A stretch of 64,000 nt of DNA from JACVRW01 sp963728155. Its GTDB lineage: Bacteria > Actinomycetota > Thermoleophilia > Solirubrobacterales > Thermoleophilaceae. The position numbers were made by a program, and so were the translations under genes. The notes under the pieces are model-generated. The model did no database searches. It saw only the letters and a list, made by a program, of their open reading frames with translations, and had not been told where the DNA came from. Shown piece by piece: positions 9,281-17,104 of this stretch. The stretch covers positions 910,430-974,429 of the forward strand of contig CAVSJF010000007.1 of the NCBI GenBank assembly GCA_963728155.1, in the 5' to 3' direction. Every line of letters starts with the position of its first letter. The stretch's first letter is position 1.

Positions 9281-10473
9281 TAGTGGAGCGTACGCTCAAC
9301 CCCGCGGCGCTCGAGCGCGCGGGCCACGATCAGGCGCTGGATCTCGCTGGTGCCCTCCCAGATGCGGTCCACCCGCAGCTCGCGGAGGAAGCGCTCGGCC
9401 ACGTTGGTGCGCATGTAGCCGCGCCCGCCGAAGATCTGCACGCAGCGGTCGGCGCAGCGACACGCCGCCTCGCTCACGAACAGCTTGGCCATCGAGGCCT
9501 TGGCGTGCACGACCTTGGGGTCGGCGCCGGCATCGACCAGGCGGGCGACCTCGAGGGTCAGCAGCCGGCCCGCGGCGGCGTCGGCGGCCGAGTCAACGAG
9601 CGGAAAGGACACACCCTGGTAGTCCATGATGCGGTGGCCGCCCTGCTCGCGCTCGAGCGCCCAGGCCGTGGTCTCCTCGATCAGGCGCCACATCGAGCCC
9701 ACGCCGCGGGCGGCGATGCCCAGGCGTTCCTCGGTGAACCAGGCGCGCTGGAGGTCCTCACCGCCGCCGATCCCGCCGATCACGGCGTCGTCGGGCACCT
9801 CCACGCCGGTGAAGCGCACCGCCGGATGGCCGTGAGGGTAGGTGTGGGTGAAGGGCGGGTCGTCGACGATCTCGATGCCGTCGAGCTCGCGGTCGACGAG
9901 GAACAGCGTGGGCCGCTCCTCGCCGTCGACCAGCGCGTTGGCCATCACGATGTAGACCGCCGCGATGTCGCCGTAGGTGACGAACCACTTCTCGCCGTCG
10001 ATCACCCAGCCGGAGTCAATCTTGCGCGCCGTGGTGGCGATCCGCGACGGGTCCGAGCCGGCGTCGGCCTCGGTGACCGCGTAGGCGTCGTGCAACTCGC
10101 CGCGCAGCGCCGGCCTGAGATAGCGATCGATCTGCTCCGGAGTGCCGTTGCCGAGCACGTTGTAGGCGCCGGGCATGTGCCAGGAAAGGGCGTTGGTGGA
10201 GCGGCCGAGCTGCTCCTCGACGAGAAACCACTCGGTCTTGGTCCAGCCCTGCCCGCCGTACTCCGGGGAGTGCAGTCCGCCGGACAGGCGCGCCTCGATG
10301 GCCTCGCGCTTGATGCGCGCCTTCAGCTCGCCGGAGATCTTGCCGCCGGCCAGCTCGGCCTCGACCTCGTGGGGGATGAGCACGTCGTCGACGAAGCGCC
10401 GCGTGCGCTCCTGGAGCTCGAGCTGCTCGGGCGTGAAGTCCGTGGCCAGCGGTGTTGCTTCGGTGATGGTCAT
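9280..10473 (-). CDS. Acyl-CoA dehydrogenase
   Basis: A 397-residue protein with the complete acyl-CoA dehydrogenase fold: an N-terminal helical domain, a middle beta domain containing YAVTEADAGSDPSRI, and a C-terminal helical domain with QIFGGRGYMRTNVAERFLR and RIWEGTSEIQRLIVAR, where the Glu of WEGTSE is the usual catalytic base. It would oxidise an acyl-CoA at the alpha-beta bond, passing electrons through FAD to an electron-transfer flavoprotein. The ATG at 10473 overlaps the stop of the small upstream gene by one base, and its own stop overlaps the synthetase start by one base. Chain-length preference cannot be read from the sequence. A second paralogue lies at 46-47 kb. Confidence 0.92.
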   Translation of the reverse strand: MTITEATPLATDFTPEQLELQERTRRFVDDVLIPHEVEAELAGGKISGELKARIKREAIEARLSGGLHSPEYGGQGWTKTEWFLVEEQLGRSTNALSWHMPGAYNVLGNGTPEQIDRYLRPALRGELHDAYAVTEADAGSDPSRIATTARKIDSGWVIDGEKWFVTYGDIAAVYIVMANALVDGEERPTLFLVDRELDGIEIVDDPPFTHTYPHGHPAVRFTGVEVPDDAVIGGIGGGEDLQRAWFTEERLGIAARGVGSMWRLIEETTAWALEREQGGHRIMDYQGVSFPLVDSAADAAAGRLLTLEVARLVDAGADPKVVHAKASMAKLFVSEAACRCADRCVQIFGGRGYMRTNVAERFLRELRVDRIWEGTSEIQRLIVARALERRGVERTLH

Positions 10474-10754
10474 CAGCGTTCTCCCGGGAGTCCCAGTTTC
10501 AGGTTGTTGTGGTTTTCGATCACGTCGAGCACGACGGCTCGGGCTTCACCGGGCGGGGCAGCGTCGGCCAGCTCGGATATGTCTCGCAGGTAGGCGCTCC
10601 ATGCCCGCCTGCTCGCGCGCACGACGAGTGCCTCCACTCTTTGACGCTCCTCCTCGGTGCTCGTGCCGCGCAGCTCGGCGACCGCCCCAGGGAGCTCTCG
10701 TTCGGGCTCAGGGGTGATGGAAAGCCATGCGTAGCGGGCGCCGAACGGAGCCAA
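10473..10754 (-). CDS. Small hypothetical protein leading the synthetase/oxidase operon
   Basis: A 93-residue reading frame with no family I recognise. It is charged, with an Arg/Glu-rich centre (TSTEEERQRVEALVVRASRR) and a C-terminus ARAVVLDVIENHNNLKLGL, and has no signal peptide or membrane segment. Coding status is supported by its stop overlapping the acyl-CoA dehydrogenase start by one base, typical of the operon, and by the correct strand bias in third positions. It is divergent from the Rieske oxygenase gene, whose promoter lies just upstream of this start. The exact start is uncertain. Confidence 0.5.
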   Translation of the reverse strand: MAPFGARYAWLSITPEPERELPGAVAELRGTSTEEERQRVEALVVRASRRAWSAYLRDISELADAAPPGEARAVVLDVIENHNNLKLGLPGER

Positions 10755-10761
10755 GGTGCGA

Positions 10762-10789
10762 TACTATCATGCAACTGATCACAAAGTCA
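10762..10789 (+). promoter_or_regulatory. Probable promoter and operator of the Rieske oxygenase gene
   Basis: A -10-like TACTAT sits at 10763-10768. The imperfect inverted repeat TGATCACAAAGTCA follows at 10776-10789, ending 10 bases before the ATG at 10800. The same arrangement, a TATAGT box and the perfect version TGACTACAAAGTCA at equal spacing, precedes the amine oxidase gene near 24.07 kb, so a common regulator probably acts on both. The repeat would overlap the transcription start, the usual place for a repressor. Three TetR-type genes in the region are candidate binders. Confidence 0.55.
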
Positions 10790-10799
10790 GGATGAGCCG

Positions 10800-11903
10800 A
10801 TGGCCACCGTAGAGTCCGTTCCCGCCGCCCTCTCACCGCACTTCTATCGAGACCCCGAGGTTCTCGAGCTGGAGCAGACGCGCATCTTCGCGCGCACCTG
10901 GCAGTTCGCCGGTCACGTGTCGCAGCTGCCCGACGAGGGCGCGTACATCACCACCTCGGCCGGCGTCGAGCCGGTGCTGATCCTGCGCGACAACGACGGC
11001 GTCGTGCGCGCCTTTCGCAACGTCTGCCGCCACCGCGGCTCGCGTCTGCTGAGCGGCTCGGGCGAGTGCGGCAAGGCGATCCGCTGCCGGTATCACGGCT
11101 GGACCTACCGCTACGACGGATCGCTGATCGGCGTGCCCGAGGGCCGTTCGATACCCGGCCTGGACAAGTCGAAGCTCGGGCTCTTTCCCGCCCGCGTGGA
11201 GACGATCTGTGGCCTGGTGTTCGTGAACCTCGATATGGACGCCACGCCGCTGGCCGAGCAGATCGACGGGCTCCCCCAGCGCCTCGAGCGCTTCGGGCTC
11301 GAGCGGCTGAAGGTCAAGCCGGAGAAGGAAACGAGCCAGCCCGCCAACTGGAAGATCGTCGTCGACAACTACCTCGAGGGCTATCACGTGCCGATCGCCC
11401 ATCCCGGGTTGATGCGCCTCTACGACTACAAGAACTACGACGTGGAGCTGCACGACAACTGGCTCTGGTACGACGCTCCGCTGCGCGACAAGCCCTCCGG
11501 CAACCGCGTCGAGCGCCTCTACCAGCGCATGGTCGAGCCCATGCCCGGCCTGACCGAGGAGGACCGGCGCATCTGGCGCTACATCTTCATCTACCCCAAC
11601 ACGACGATCGACCTGTACCCCGACCAGGCGGGCGTCTGGGCCATCAATCCCGACGGCCCGCTGAAGTCGAGTGACCTCAACCTGACCCTCCTGCCCACGG
11701 GGGGCAGCAGGCGCAGCCGCGTGGTCCAGCAGGCCAACCGCCGGATCAACAAGCTCACCAGCGACGAGGACGCTGACCTGGTGGCCAACCAGCAGGCCGG
11801 CCTCGAGACGCGCGGCTTCGAGCCCGGGCCGCTGTCGCAGCGCGAACGGGCGCTGGGCTGGTTTGCCGACAAGATCCGGGCCGACCTCGGAGAAGCCGTT
11901 TGA
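10800..11903 (+). CDS. Rieske [2Fe-2S] ring-hydroxylating oxygenase, alpha subunit
   Basis: A 367-residue oxygenase component. The Rieske domain shows the paired ligands CRHRG and CRYHGW (about residues 78-102) and the catalytic domain has the mononuclear-iron motif NYLEGYHVPIAHPG (about 196-209), with both histidines present. Family members accept electrons from a reductase and use O2 to hydroxylate or demethylate a substrate; no reductase gene is adjacent. The sequence resembles the branch containing glycine-betaine and choline-type amine oxygenases more than the aromatic dioxygenases, but this is an impression. It is followed with a 4-base overlap by a TetR regulator and then the polyamine-type importer, so an amine substrate is a reasonable inference. 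Confidence 0.88.
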   Translation: MATVESVPAALSPHFYRDPEVLELEQTRIFARTWQFAGHVSQLPDEGAYITTSAGVEPVLILRDNDGVVRAFRNVCRHRGSRLLSGSGECGKAIRCRYHGWTYRYDGSLIGVPEGRSIPGLDKSKLGLFPARVETICGLVFVNLDMDATPLAEQIDGLPQRLERFGLERLKVKPEKETSQPANWKIVVDNYLEGYHVPIAHPGLMRLYDYKNYDVELHDNWLWYDAPLRDKPSGNRVERLYQRMVEPMPGLTEEDRRIWRYIFIYPNTTIDLYPDQAGVWAINPDGPLKSSDLNLTLLPTGGSRRSRVVQQANRRINKLTSDEDADLVANQQAGLETRGFEPGPLSQRERALGWFADKIRADLGEAV

Positions 11904-12502
11904 CCGAGGTCGCGGCGGCCGAGCGCGGGGCGCGCGAGCGCATCCTCGCCGCGGCCGTCGAGCGGATCGCCAGCGACGGGATCGACGACATGCGGATCGC
12001 CCGCGTGGCCATGGACGCGGGCGTGTCCACGTCGCTCGTGCACTACCACTTCGAGACCCGCGAGGCGCTCCTGGGCGAGGCGCTCGAGTACTCCTACGAG
12101 CGGGCGGGGCTGGCGCGGCTGGCCGAGGACGAGGAAGCGGACGCCGACCCCCAGCGCCGCCTGCTGGCCATGGTGGACAACTGCCTGCCCTACCCGGGTG
12201 AGCTGCGCCAGGACTGGGTGCTCTGGCTCGAGCTCTGGCTGCGCACCGTGCGCTACCCCGAGCTGGCGCCGACCGCCGCGCGGCTGTACGGGCGGATGCG
12301 GGACTGGCTCTCGGAGGGCATCGAGGCCTGCGTCGGACCCGAAGCCCCCGACGCCGGGGAGCTGGCCGACCGCACTCTCGCCCTCTGCGACGGGCTGGGC
12401 GTGCGCGTGCTGATGGGGGAGCTGTCGATCGAGTACGCCCGAGAGCAGGTGTGGCGCTACCTCGCCCAGGAACTTAATCTTGACGGGAGCCTGACCGGGT
12501 AA
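11900..12502 (+). CDS. TetR-family regulator (BetI-like)
   Basis: A 200-residue regulator read from a TTG at 11900 that overlaps the Rieske stop codon. The N-terminal helix-turn-helix is clear: ERILAAAVERIASDGIDDMR, IARVAMDAGVSTSLVHYHF. The ligand-binding part holds DWVLWLELWLRTVRYPELA, a pattern found in BetI-type TetR proteins that sense choline-like amines. It probably controls the oxygenase or the importer operon, and the shared inverted repeat at 10776 and 24077 is a candidate site. Ligand and operator are inferred from neighbours only. Confidence 0.85.
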   Translation: MTEVAAAERGARERILAAAVERIASDGIDDMRIARVAMDAGVSTSLVHYHFETREALLGEALEYSYERAGLARLAEDEEADADPQRRLLAMVDNCLPYPGELRQDWVLWLELWLRTVRYPELAPTAARLYGRMRDWLSEGIEACVGPEAPDAGELADRTLALCDGLGVRVLMGELSIEYAREQVWRYLAQELNLDGSLTG

Positions 12503-12511
12503 TAGGTTTTT

Positions 12512-12525
12512 TGAATCACGGTTCA
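12512..12525. promoter_or_regulatory. Inverted repeat upstream of the second TetR gene
   Basis: TGAATC-AC-GGTTCA forms a 14-base palindrome with one mismatch in the 41-base gap between the two TetR genes, 18 bases before the TTG start at 12544. An operator for one of these regulators, including autoregulation of the second gene and the importer operon behind it, is plausible. The half-sites differ from the TGACT/AGTCA element found elsewhere in the region, so a different protein would be expected to bind. Confidence 0.4.
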
Positions 12526-12543
12526 GGTTTACGAGAGGGAGAC

Positions 12544-13149
12544 TTGAGTCCGCGGCCCCGGCTCGACCATGTTCGCCGGCCCGCGATCCTGGCCGCCGCC
12601 GCCGAGGTGATTCGCGAGCGCGGCCTGGAGCGCGCGCGAGTGAGCGACGTGGCCGACCGCGCGGGCACCAGCGCGCCCTCGGTCCTCTACTACTTCGCCT
12701 CCAAGGCGGAGCTGCTGAAGGAGGCCCTGGTCTCCGCCGAGGAGGGCTACTACGAGCACCTCGAGCGCGAGCTGATCGAGACCGAGAGCGCCCGCGACCG
12801 GCTGGTCAAGATCGTCGGCGGGGGGGCGGGCGAGGGCGACTACGACGCGGCCCTGTGGATGGAGCTCTGGGCCAAGGCGCTGAGCGATCCCGAGCTCGCG
12901 GCCACGCGCGCCGAGCTCGACGGCCGCTGGCGCAGCACCATCGCCGAGGTGGTTCGCTACGGCCAGGAGCGCGGTGAGTTCGGGCCGGCCGAGCCCTACG
13001 ACTTCGCGCTTCTCCTCGGCGCGCTGCTCGACGGCCTCGCCGTGCAGATCGCCCTGGGCGACACCGAGGTCACGCCCGAGCGAGCGCAGGAGCTGAGCCT
13101 CGCGCTGGCCGAGCGCGAGCTCGGCTGCGAGCTGGGGGCCGCGGCGTGA
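12544..13149 (+). CDS. TetR-family regulator heading the polyamine-type importer operon
   Basis: The start is TTG 12544 because a GAGGGAG ribosome site precedes it; an upstream in-frame TTG at 12511 would place the operator-like repeat inside the gene. The 201-residue protein has the TetR helix-turn-helix (RPAILAAAAEVIRERGLERA, VSDVADRAGTSAPSVLYYF) and a C-terminal domain with ALWMELWAKALSDPELAATR, again the BetI-like pattern. Its stop overlaps the GTG start of the binding-protein gene by three bases, so regulator and importer are one transcript and the regulator probably represses its own operon until ligand arrives. The ligand is unknown, presumably the imported amine. Confidence 0.85.
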   Translation: MSPRPRLDHVRRPAILAAAAEVIRERGLERARVSDVADRAGTSAPSVLYYFASKAELLKEALVSAEEGYYEHLERELIETESARDRLVKIVGGGAGEGDYDAALWMELWAKALSDPELAATRAELDGRWRSTIAEVVRYGQERGEFGPAEPYDFALLLGALLDGLAVQIALGDTEVTPERAQELSLALAERELGCELGAAA

Positions 13150-14255
13150 GGCGCAACCCCAACCGCCGCGAGCTGCTGCAGGGCGGGGCCGGCCTCGCCG
13201 TGGGGCTCGGGCTCGCCGGGTGCGGGGTGGGCAACGTGGACGCCGGCTCGAAAGCGGAAACCGAGAAGCCGATCAAGAAGAAGATCGACGGCGATCTCGT
13301 CTACTTCAACTACTCGGAGTACGTCGATCCCAAGCTCGTGAAGGGCTTCGAGAAGCTCCACGGGGTGAAGGTGCGCGAGTCGTACTTCGACTCGATGTCG
13401 GCGATGATGGCCAAGCTGCGCGCGGGGATCGCCTACGACCTGATCTTCCCCAGCGGGGAGTACGTGCAGCGGCTGCTCTCGGGCAACCTGATCCGCAAGA
13501 TCGACCGGGACAAGCTCAAGAACGTCGACCTCGTCTACCCGCAGTTCGCCGACCCCTGGTACGACAAGAACTCCGAGCACTCCACGCCCTACGGCATGTA
13601 CGCCACCGGCCTCGGCTACCGCGCCGACCAGGTCGAGATGACCGGCTCGTGGCGCGACCTCGGCAACGTCGACACCGAGAACCGGTCCTTCCTGCTCGAC
13701 GACTACCAGGAGAGCATCGGCATGGCCAACCTGGTCAACGGCTATCCGCTGAACGAGGTCAACGAGGCGAAGCTCGAGGAGTCACAGGATTACCTGGTCG
13801 ACCTCAAGCCCAAGCTGCGCGGCATCTCCGCGGACACCATCACCAACATGGTCAGCGGCAACGCCTGGATTCAGCACCTCTGGAACGGCGACATCGTGAA
13901 CATCCGCTATCAGGTCGACAACCCCGAGGACTACCGCTTCCAGAAGTGCAGCGAGGGACTGCCGGTGGGCAGCGACAACTTCTGCATCCCGGTCAACGCC
14001 AAGCACCCGGGCACGGCGCTGCTGTTCATGGAGTACATGCTCGACCCCGAGAACGCGGCCCAGAACGTGGAGTGGATCGGCTACCCGATGCCCTACGAGG
14101 GCGGGGCCACGGAGGCCTTCCAGGGACTCGTCAAGGACGACCCGGAGATCAACGTGACCGTCGAGGACCTCGAGGACGGCCAGCAGTTCGAGAACCTAAA
14201 GGGCGACGGCCGGCTGGCCTGGGACAAGGTGTGGACCGAGTTCAGGATCGCCTAG
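13146..14255 (+). CDS. potD: Polyamine-type ABC transporter, substrate-binding lipoprotein (PotD-like)
   Basis: A 369-residue binding protein with a twin-arginine-like start (NRRELLQGG) and a lipobox LAGC whose Cys26 would carry the lipid anchor. The mature part has the spermidine/putrescine-binding fold: DGDLVYFNYSEYVDPKLVK, RAGIAYDLIFPSGEYVQRL, NIRYQVDNPEDYRF and GSDNFCIPVNAKHPGTALLF. It would capture a cationic ligand outside the membrane and hand it to the two permeases encoded next. The gene order (binding protein, PotB, PotC, PotA) is complete and nearly gapless. Spermidine, putrescine or another amine cannot be told apart by eye. Confidence 0.88.
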   Translation: MRRNPNRRELLQGGAGLAVGLGLAGCGVGNVDAGSKAETEKPIKKKIDGDLVYFNYSEYVDPKLVKGFEKLHGVKVRESYFDSMSAMMAKLRAGIAYDLIFPSGEYVQRLLSGNLIRKIDRDKLKNVDLVYPQFADPWYDKNSEHSTPYGMYATGLGYRADQVEMTGSWRDLGNVDTENRSFLLDDYQESIGMANLVNGYPLNEVNEAKLEESQDYLVDLKPKLRGISADTITNMVSGNAWIQHLWNGDIVNIRYQVDNPEDYRFQKCSEGLPVGSDNFCIPVNAKHPGTALLFMEYMLDPENAAQNVEWIGYPMPYEGGATEAFQGLVKDDPEINVTVEDLEDGQQFENLKGDGRLAWDKVWTEFRIA

Positions 14256-14271
14256 AGAGCCGGTCGGGCCG

Positions 14272-15105
14272 ATGACCGAGAACCGCTTCGCGGCCAACTT
14301 CCTCCTTCCCGGAGGGCTCTGGCTGCTGGCTCTCTTCGTGGTGCCGCTGGGCTTCATCGTGGCGCTGTCCTTCGGCTACACCGACGATCTCGGCGAGGCG
14401 ATCTACGGCACGAGCCTCGACAACTACAGCCGTGTCTTCGATCCCGACCTGCTTCCGGTGCTGTTCCGTTCGGTCGGCTTCGCGGCGGCCACCGTGCTGA
14501 TCTGCCTGCTGATCGGCTACCCGGTCGCGTACTACATCGCCATCTTCGGCGGGCGCTGGAAGAACGTGCTGCTGGCGCTGGTGGTGCTGCCCTTCTTCGT
14601 CAACTACCTCGTGCGCACCTACGCCTGGATAGCCATGCTGGGCGACGAGGGCCTGGTGAATGGCGCGCTCGGCACCGACCTTCGCTTCCTGAGCACGCCC
14701 TACGCGGTGGTCGGCGGCCTCGTCTACGGCTTCCTGGCGTTCATGATCCTGCCCATCTACGCGTCGCTCGACCGGATGGACCCCTCGCTGATCGAGGCGG
14801 GCAAGGATCTGTACGGGGGCCCGTGGCAGACGTTCGTCCACGTCACCTGGCCGCACACGCTGCAGGGGGTGCTGGCCGGCTCGGTGCTGGTGTTCCTGCC
14901 CTCGGTGGGCGACTTCGTGTCCGCGTCCCTGCTCGGCGGGCCGCAGGAGGTCATGATCGGCAACCTGATCCAGCAGCAGTTCCAGGCGTCCGACAACTGG
15001 CCCTTCGGCGCCGCGCTGACCGTGGTGATGATGACCTTCCTGCTGATCCTGATGTCCTTCTACCTGCGCTCGGCCGCGCGCGAGGCCAAGGAGCTCAAGA
15101 CGTGA
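14272..15105 (+). CDS. potB: Polyamine-type ABC transporter permease (PotB-like)
   Basis: A 277-residue integral membrane protein with about six helices, opening with NFLLPGGLWLLALFVVPLGF. It carries the conserved permease loop that docks on the ATPase (EAGKDLYGGPWQTFVHVTWPH, about residues 176-196, the EAA motif). Together with PotC it forms the channel of the importer. The frame is intact. It starts 16 bases after the binding-protein gene, and its stop overlaps the next permease start by three bases. No separate promoter is apparent in the gap. Confidence 0.9.
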   Translation: MTENRFAANFLLPGGLWLLALFVVPLGFIVALSFGYTDDLGEAIYGTSLDNYSRVFDPDLLPVLFRSVGFAAATVLICLLIGYPVAYYIAIFGGRWKNVLLALVVLPFFVNYLVRTYAWIAMLGDEGLVNGALGTDLRFLSTPYAVVGGLVYGFLAFMILPIYASLDRMDPSLIEAGKDLYGGPWQTFVHVTWPHTLQGVLAGSVLVFLPSVGDFVSASLLGGPQEVMIGNLIQQQFQASDNWPFGAALTVVMMTFLLILMSFYLRSAAREAKELKT

Positions 15106-16004
15106 GTGCGGTCGACACTCCCGCCGCCGAATCGCCGCCCGTGACGCGCGAGCGCACCGAGCCGTCGCCGTCCAAGCCCCCCAAGGGCTTCGACCGGCCG
15201 CGCTTCCTCAAGGTCTTCACCGGCGTCTTCTTCCTCGTGCTCTTCGCGCCGATCTTCCTGGTGATCCTGTTCTCGTTCAACTCGAGCAGGTCGCTGCAGA
15301 AGTTCGACGGCTTCAGCCTGCGCTGGTACGAGACCTTCTTCCAGTCCGAGTCGCTGCGCAACTCGCTGATCGCGAGTATCGAGATCGCCCTGGTGACCAT
15401 GGTCGTGGCCACGATCCTGGGTACCGCCCTGGCCTTCGGCCTCGTGCGGACCCGCTCGCGCTGGGCCGACGCATCCAACGTGATGATGCTGATCCCGCTG
15501 GTGACGCCCGAGATCGTGGCCGGCGCCTCGGGCCTGCTGATCTTCACCCAGGTGGGCCTCGATCTGTCGATCACCACCATCATCCTGGCTCACATCACGT
15601 TCTCGATCTCCTACGTGACGGTGGTGGTGAGAGCCCGGCTCGCGGCGCTCGGGCGCGAGGTCGAGGATGCCTCGATGGACCTCGGCGCCACGCGCTGGCA
15701 GACGTTCCGGCTGGTCACGCTGCCCGCGCTGTGGCCGGCGGTGATCGCCGCCGGCCTGCTGGTGTTCGCGCTGTCCTTCGACGACTTCGTGCTCTCGTTC
15801 TTCACCACCGGCGAGTCGCCGCAGCCGCTGCCGGTGCGCATCTGGACGCAGATCCGCTTCGGAGTGCGGCCGACCATCAACGCAATCGGAACCTTCATGC
15901 TCGTCATCTCCACGCTGTCCATCGGGCTCGCGCTGCTGCTGCCGCGCCTGCTGGGACGCGGCGAGAGCGGGCTGGGAGTGCTAATGGGAAGGGAGGGCGG
16001 ATGA
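15102..16004 (+). CDS. potC: Polyamine-type ABC transporter permease (PotC-like)
   Basis: Read from GTG 15102, overlapping the PotB stop, this gives 300 residues. A soluble N-terminal tail rich in Pro/Ser precedes the first helix (FTGVFFLVLFAPIFLVILF). It has about six transmembrane helices and the EAA loop EDASMDLGATRWQTFRLVTLP (about residues 186-206, one residue over the family core), which contacts the ATPase. VFALSFDDFVLSFFTTG is characteristic of PotC/YdcV permeases. Its stop overlaps the ATPase start in an ATGA arrangement. With the other three genes it makes a full ABC importer. Confidence 0.9.
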   Translation: MSAVDTPAAESPPVTRERTEPSPSKPPKGFDRPRFLKVFTGVFFLVLFAPIFLVILFSFNSSRSLQKFDGFSLRWYETFFQSESLRNSLIASIEIALVTMVVATILGTALAFGLVRTRSRWADASNVMMLIPLVTPEIVAGASGLLIFTQVGLDLSITTIILAHITFSISYVTVVVRARLAALGREVEDASMDLGATRWQTFRLVTLPALWPAVIAAGLLVFALSFDDFVLSFFTTGESPQPLPVRIWTQIRFGVRPTINAIGTFMLVISTLSIGLALLLPRLLGRGESGLGVLMGREGG

Positions 16005-17104
16005 GCGACAAGTTCAAGCGTGAGGACTCGGCAGAGCCGAGTTCCTCGGCCATACGCTTCGAGGGCGTGACCAAGCGCTTCGGCGACTCGGTGGCCGTCG
16101 ACAACCTAAACCTGGAGATCCGGAAGGGCGAGTTCTTCTCGCTGCTCGGGCCCTCCGGTTGCGGCAAGACCACGACGCTGCGCATGGTCGCGGGCTTCGA
16201 GCAGCCGAGCGAGGGGCGCATCTACCTCGACGGCGAGCCGGTCGAGACCGTGCCTCCCTACGAGCGCAACGTGAACACCGTCTTCCAGAGCTACGCGCTC
16301 TTCGAGCACCTGAACATCGCCGACAACGTCGCCTTCGGCCTGCGGCGACGCAAGATCGCCAAGGACGAGATCCGTGAGCGCGTGCGCGAGGCGCTGGAGC
16401 TGGTGGAGCTCCACGGTCGCGAGAAGTCCCGTCCGCGCGAGCTCTCCGGTGGCCAGAAGCAGCGTGTGGCTCTCGCGCGCGCACTGGTCAACCGGCCGTC
16501 GGTGCTGCTCCTCGACGAGCCGCTGGGCGCGCTCGACCTCAAGTTGCGCAAGCAGATGCAGGTTGAGCTCAAGGGCATCCAGCGCGAGGTGGAGATCACC
16601 TTCCTCTACGTGACTCACGACCAGGAGGAAGCGCTGGCCATGTCCGACCGCATCGCGGTCATGGAGGGCGGCTACGTCAAGCAGTGCAGCTCACCCGAGG
16701 ACGTCTACGAGCATCCCACCGGGCCCTTCGTGGCCGGCTTCATCGGCGTTTCGAATCTGCTGCCGGGCAAGGCGGAGAACGGCGGCGTGCGCCTCGCGAG
16801 CGGCGAGCTGTGCAAGGCCGACGTGCCCGGCGACTGCGCCGCGGGTGACGAGGTTCAGCTCTCTGTGCGACCCGAGAAGATCTGGACCGAGGATCCCGAG
16901 GAGGGGATGGTCACGATCGAGGGCACGATCGCCGAGCGCGTGTACGTGGGCACCAGCACACAGGTGATCGTGCAGCTCAGCAACGGAGTACGCATGATCG
17001 CCCTCGACCAGAACTTCAACCGCGCCCAGGCCGACGATCGCTGGGAGATCGGCGACCGCCTGCGCGTGTCGTGGCGTCCGGAGCATTCGCTGGTGCTTCG
17101 GTGA
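16001..17104 (+). CDS. potA: Polyamine-type ABC transporter ATP-binding protein (PotA-like)
   Basis: A 367-residue ATPase starting at ATG 16001. It has the Walker A GPSGCGKTT, a Q loop (NTVFQSYALF), the signature ELSGGQKQRVALARAL, the Walker B SVLLLDEPLGALD and the switch histidine in YVTHDQEEAL. The C-terminal third (from VAGFIGVSNLL) is the OB-fold regulatory domain found in PotA/MalK-type proteins. It energises import through the PotB/PotC pair. The stop codon overlaps the GTG start of the secreted phosphodiesterase, which is therefore part of the same transcript. Confidence 0.92.
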   Translation: MSDKFKREDSAEPSSSAIRFEGVTKRFGDSVAVDNLNLEIRKGEFFSLLGPSGCGKTTTLRMVAGFEQPSEGRIYLDGEPVETVPPYERNVNTVFQSYALFEHLNIADNVAFGLRRRKIAKDEIRERVREALELVELHGREKSRPRELSGGQKQRVALARALVNRPSVLLLDEPLGALDLKLRKQMQVELKGIQREVEITFLYVTHDQEEALAMSDRIAVMEGGYVKQCSSPEDVYEHPTGPFVAGFIGVSNLLPGKAENGGVRLASGELCKADVPGDCAAGDEVQLSVRPEKIWTEDPEEGMVTIEGTIAERVYVGTSTQVIVQLSNGVRMIALDQNFNRAQADDRWEIGDRLRVSWRPEHSLVLR

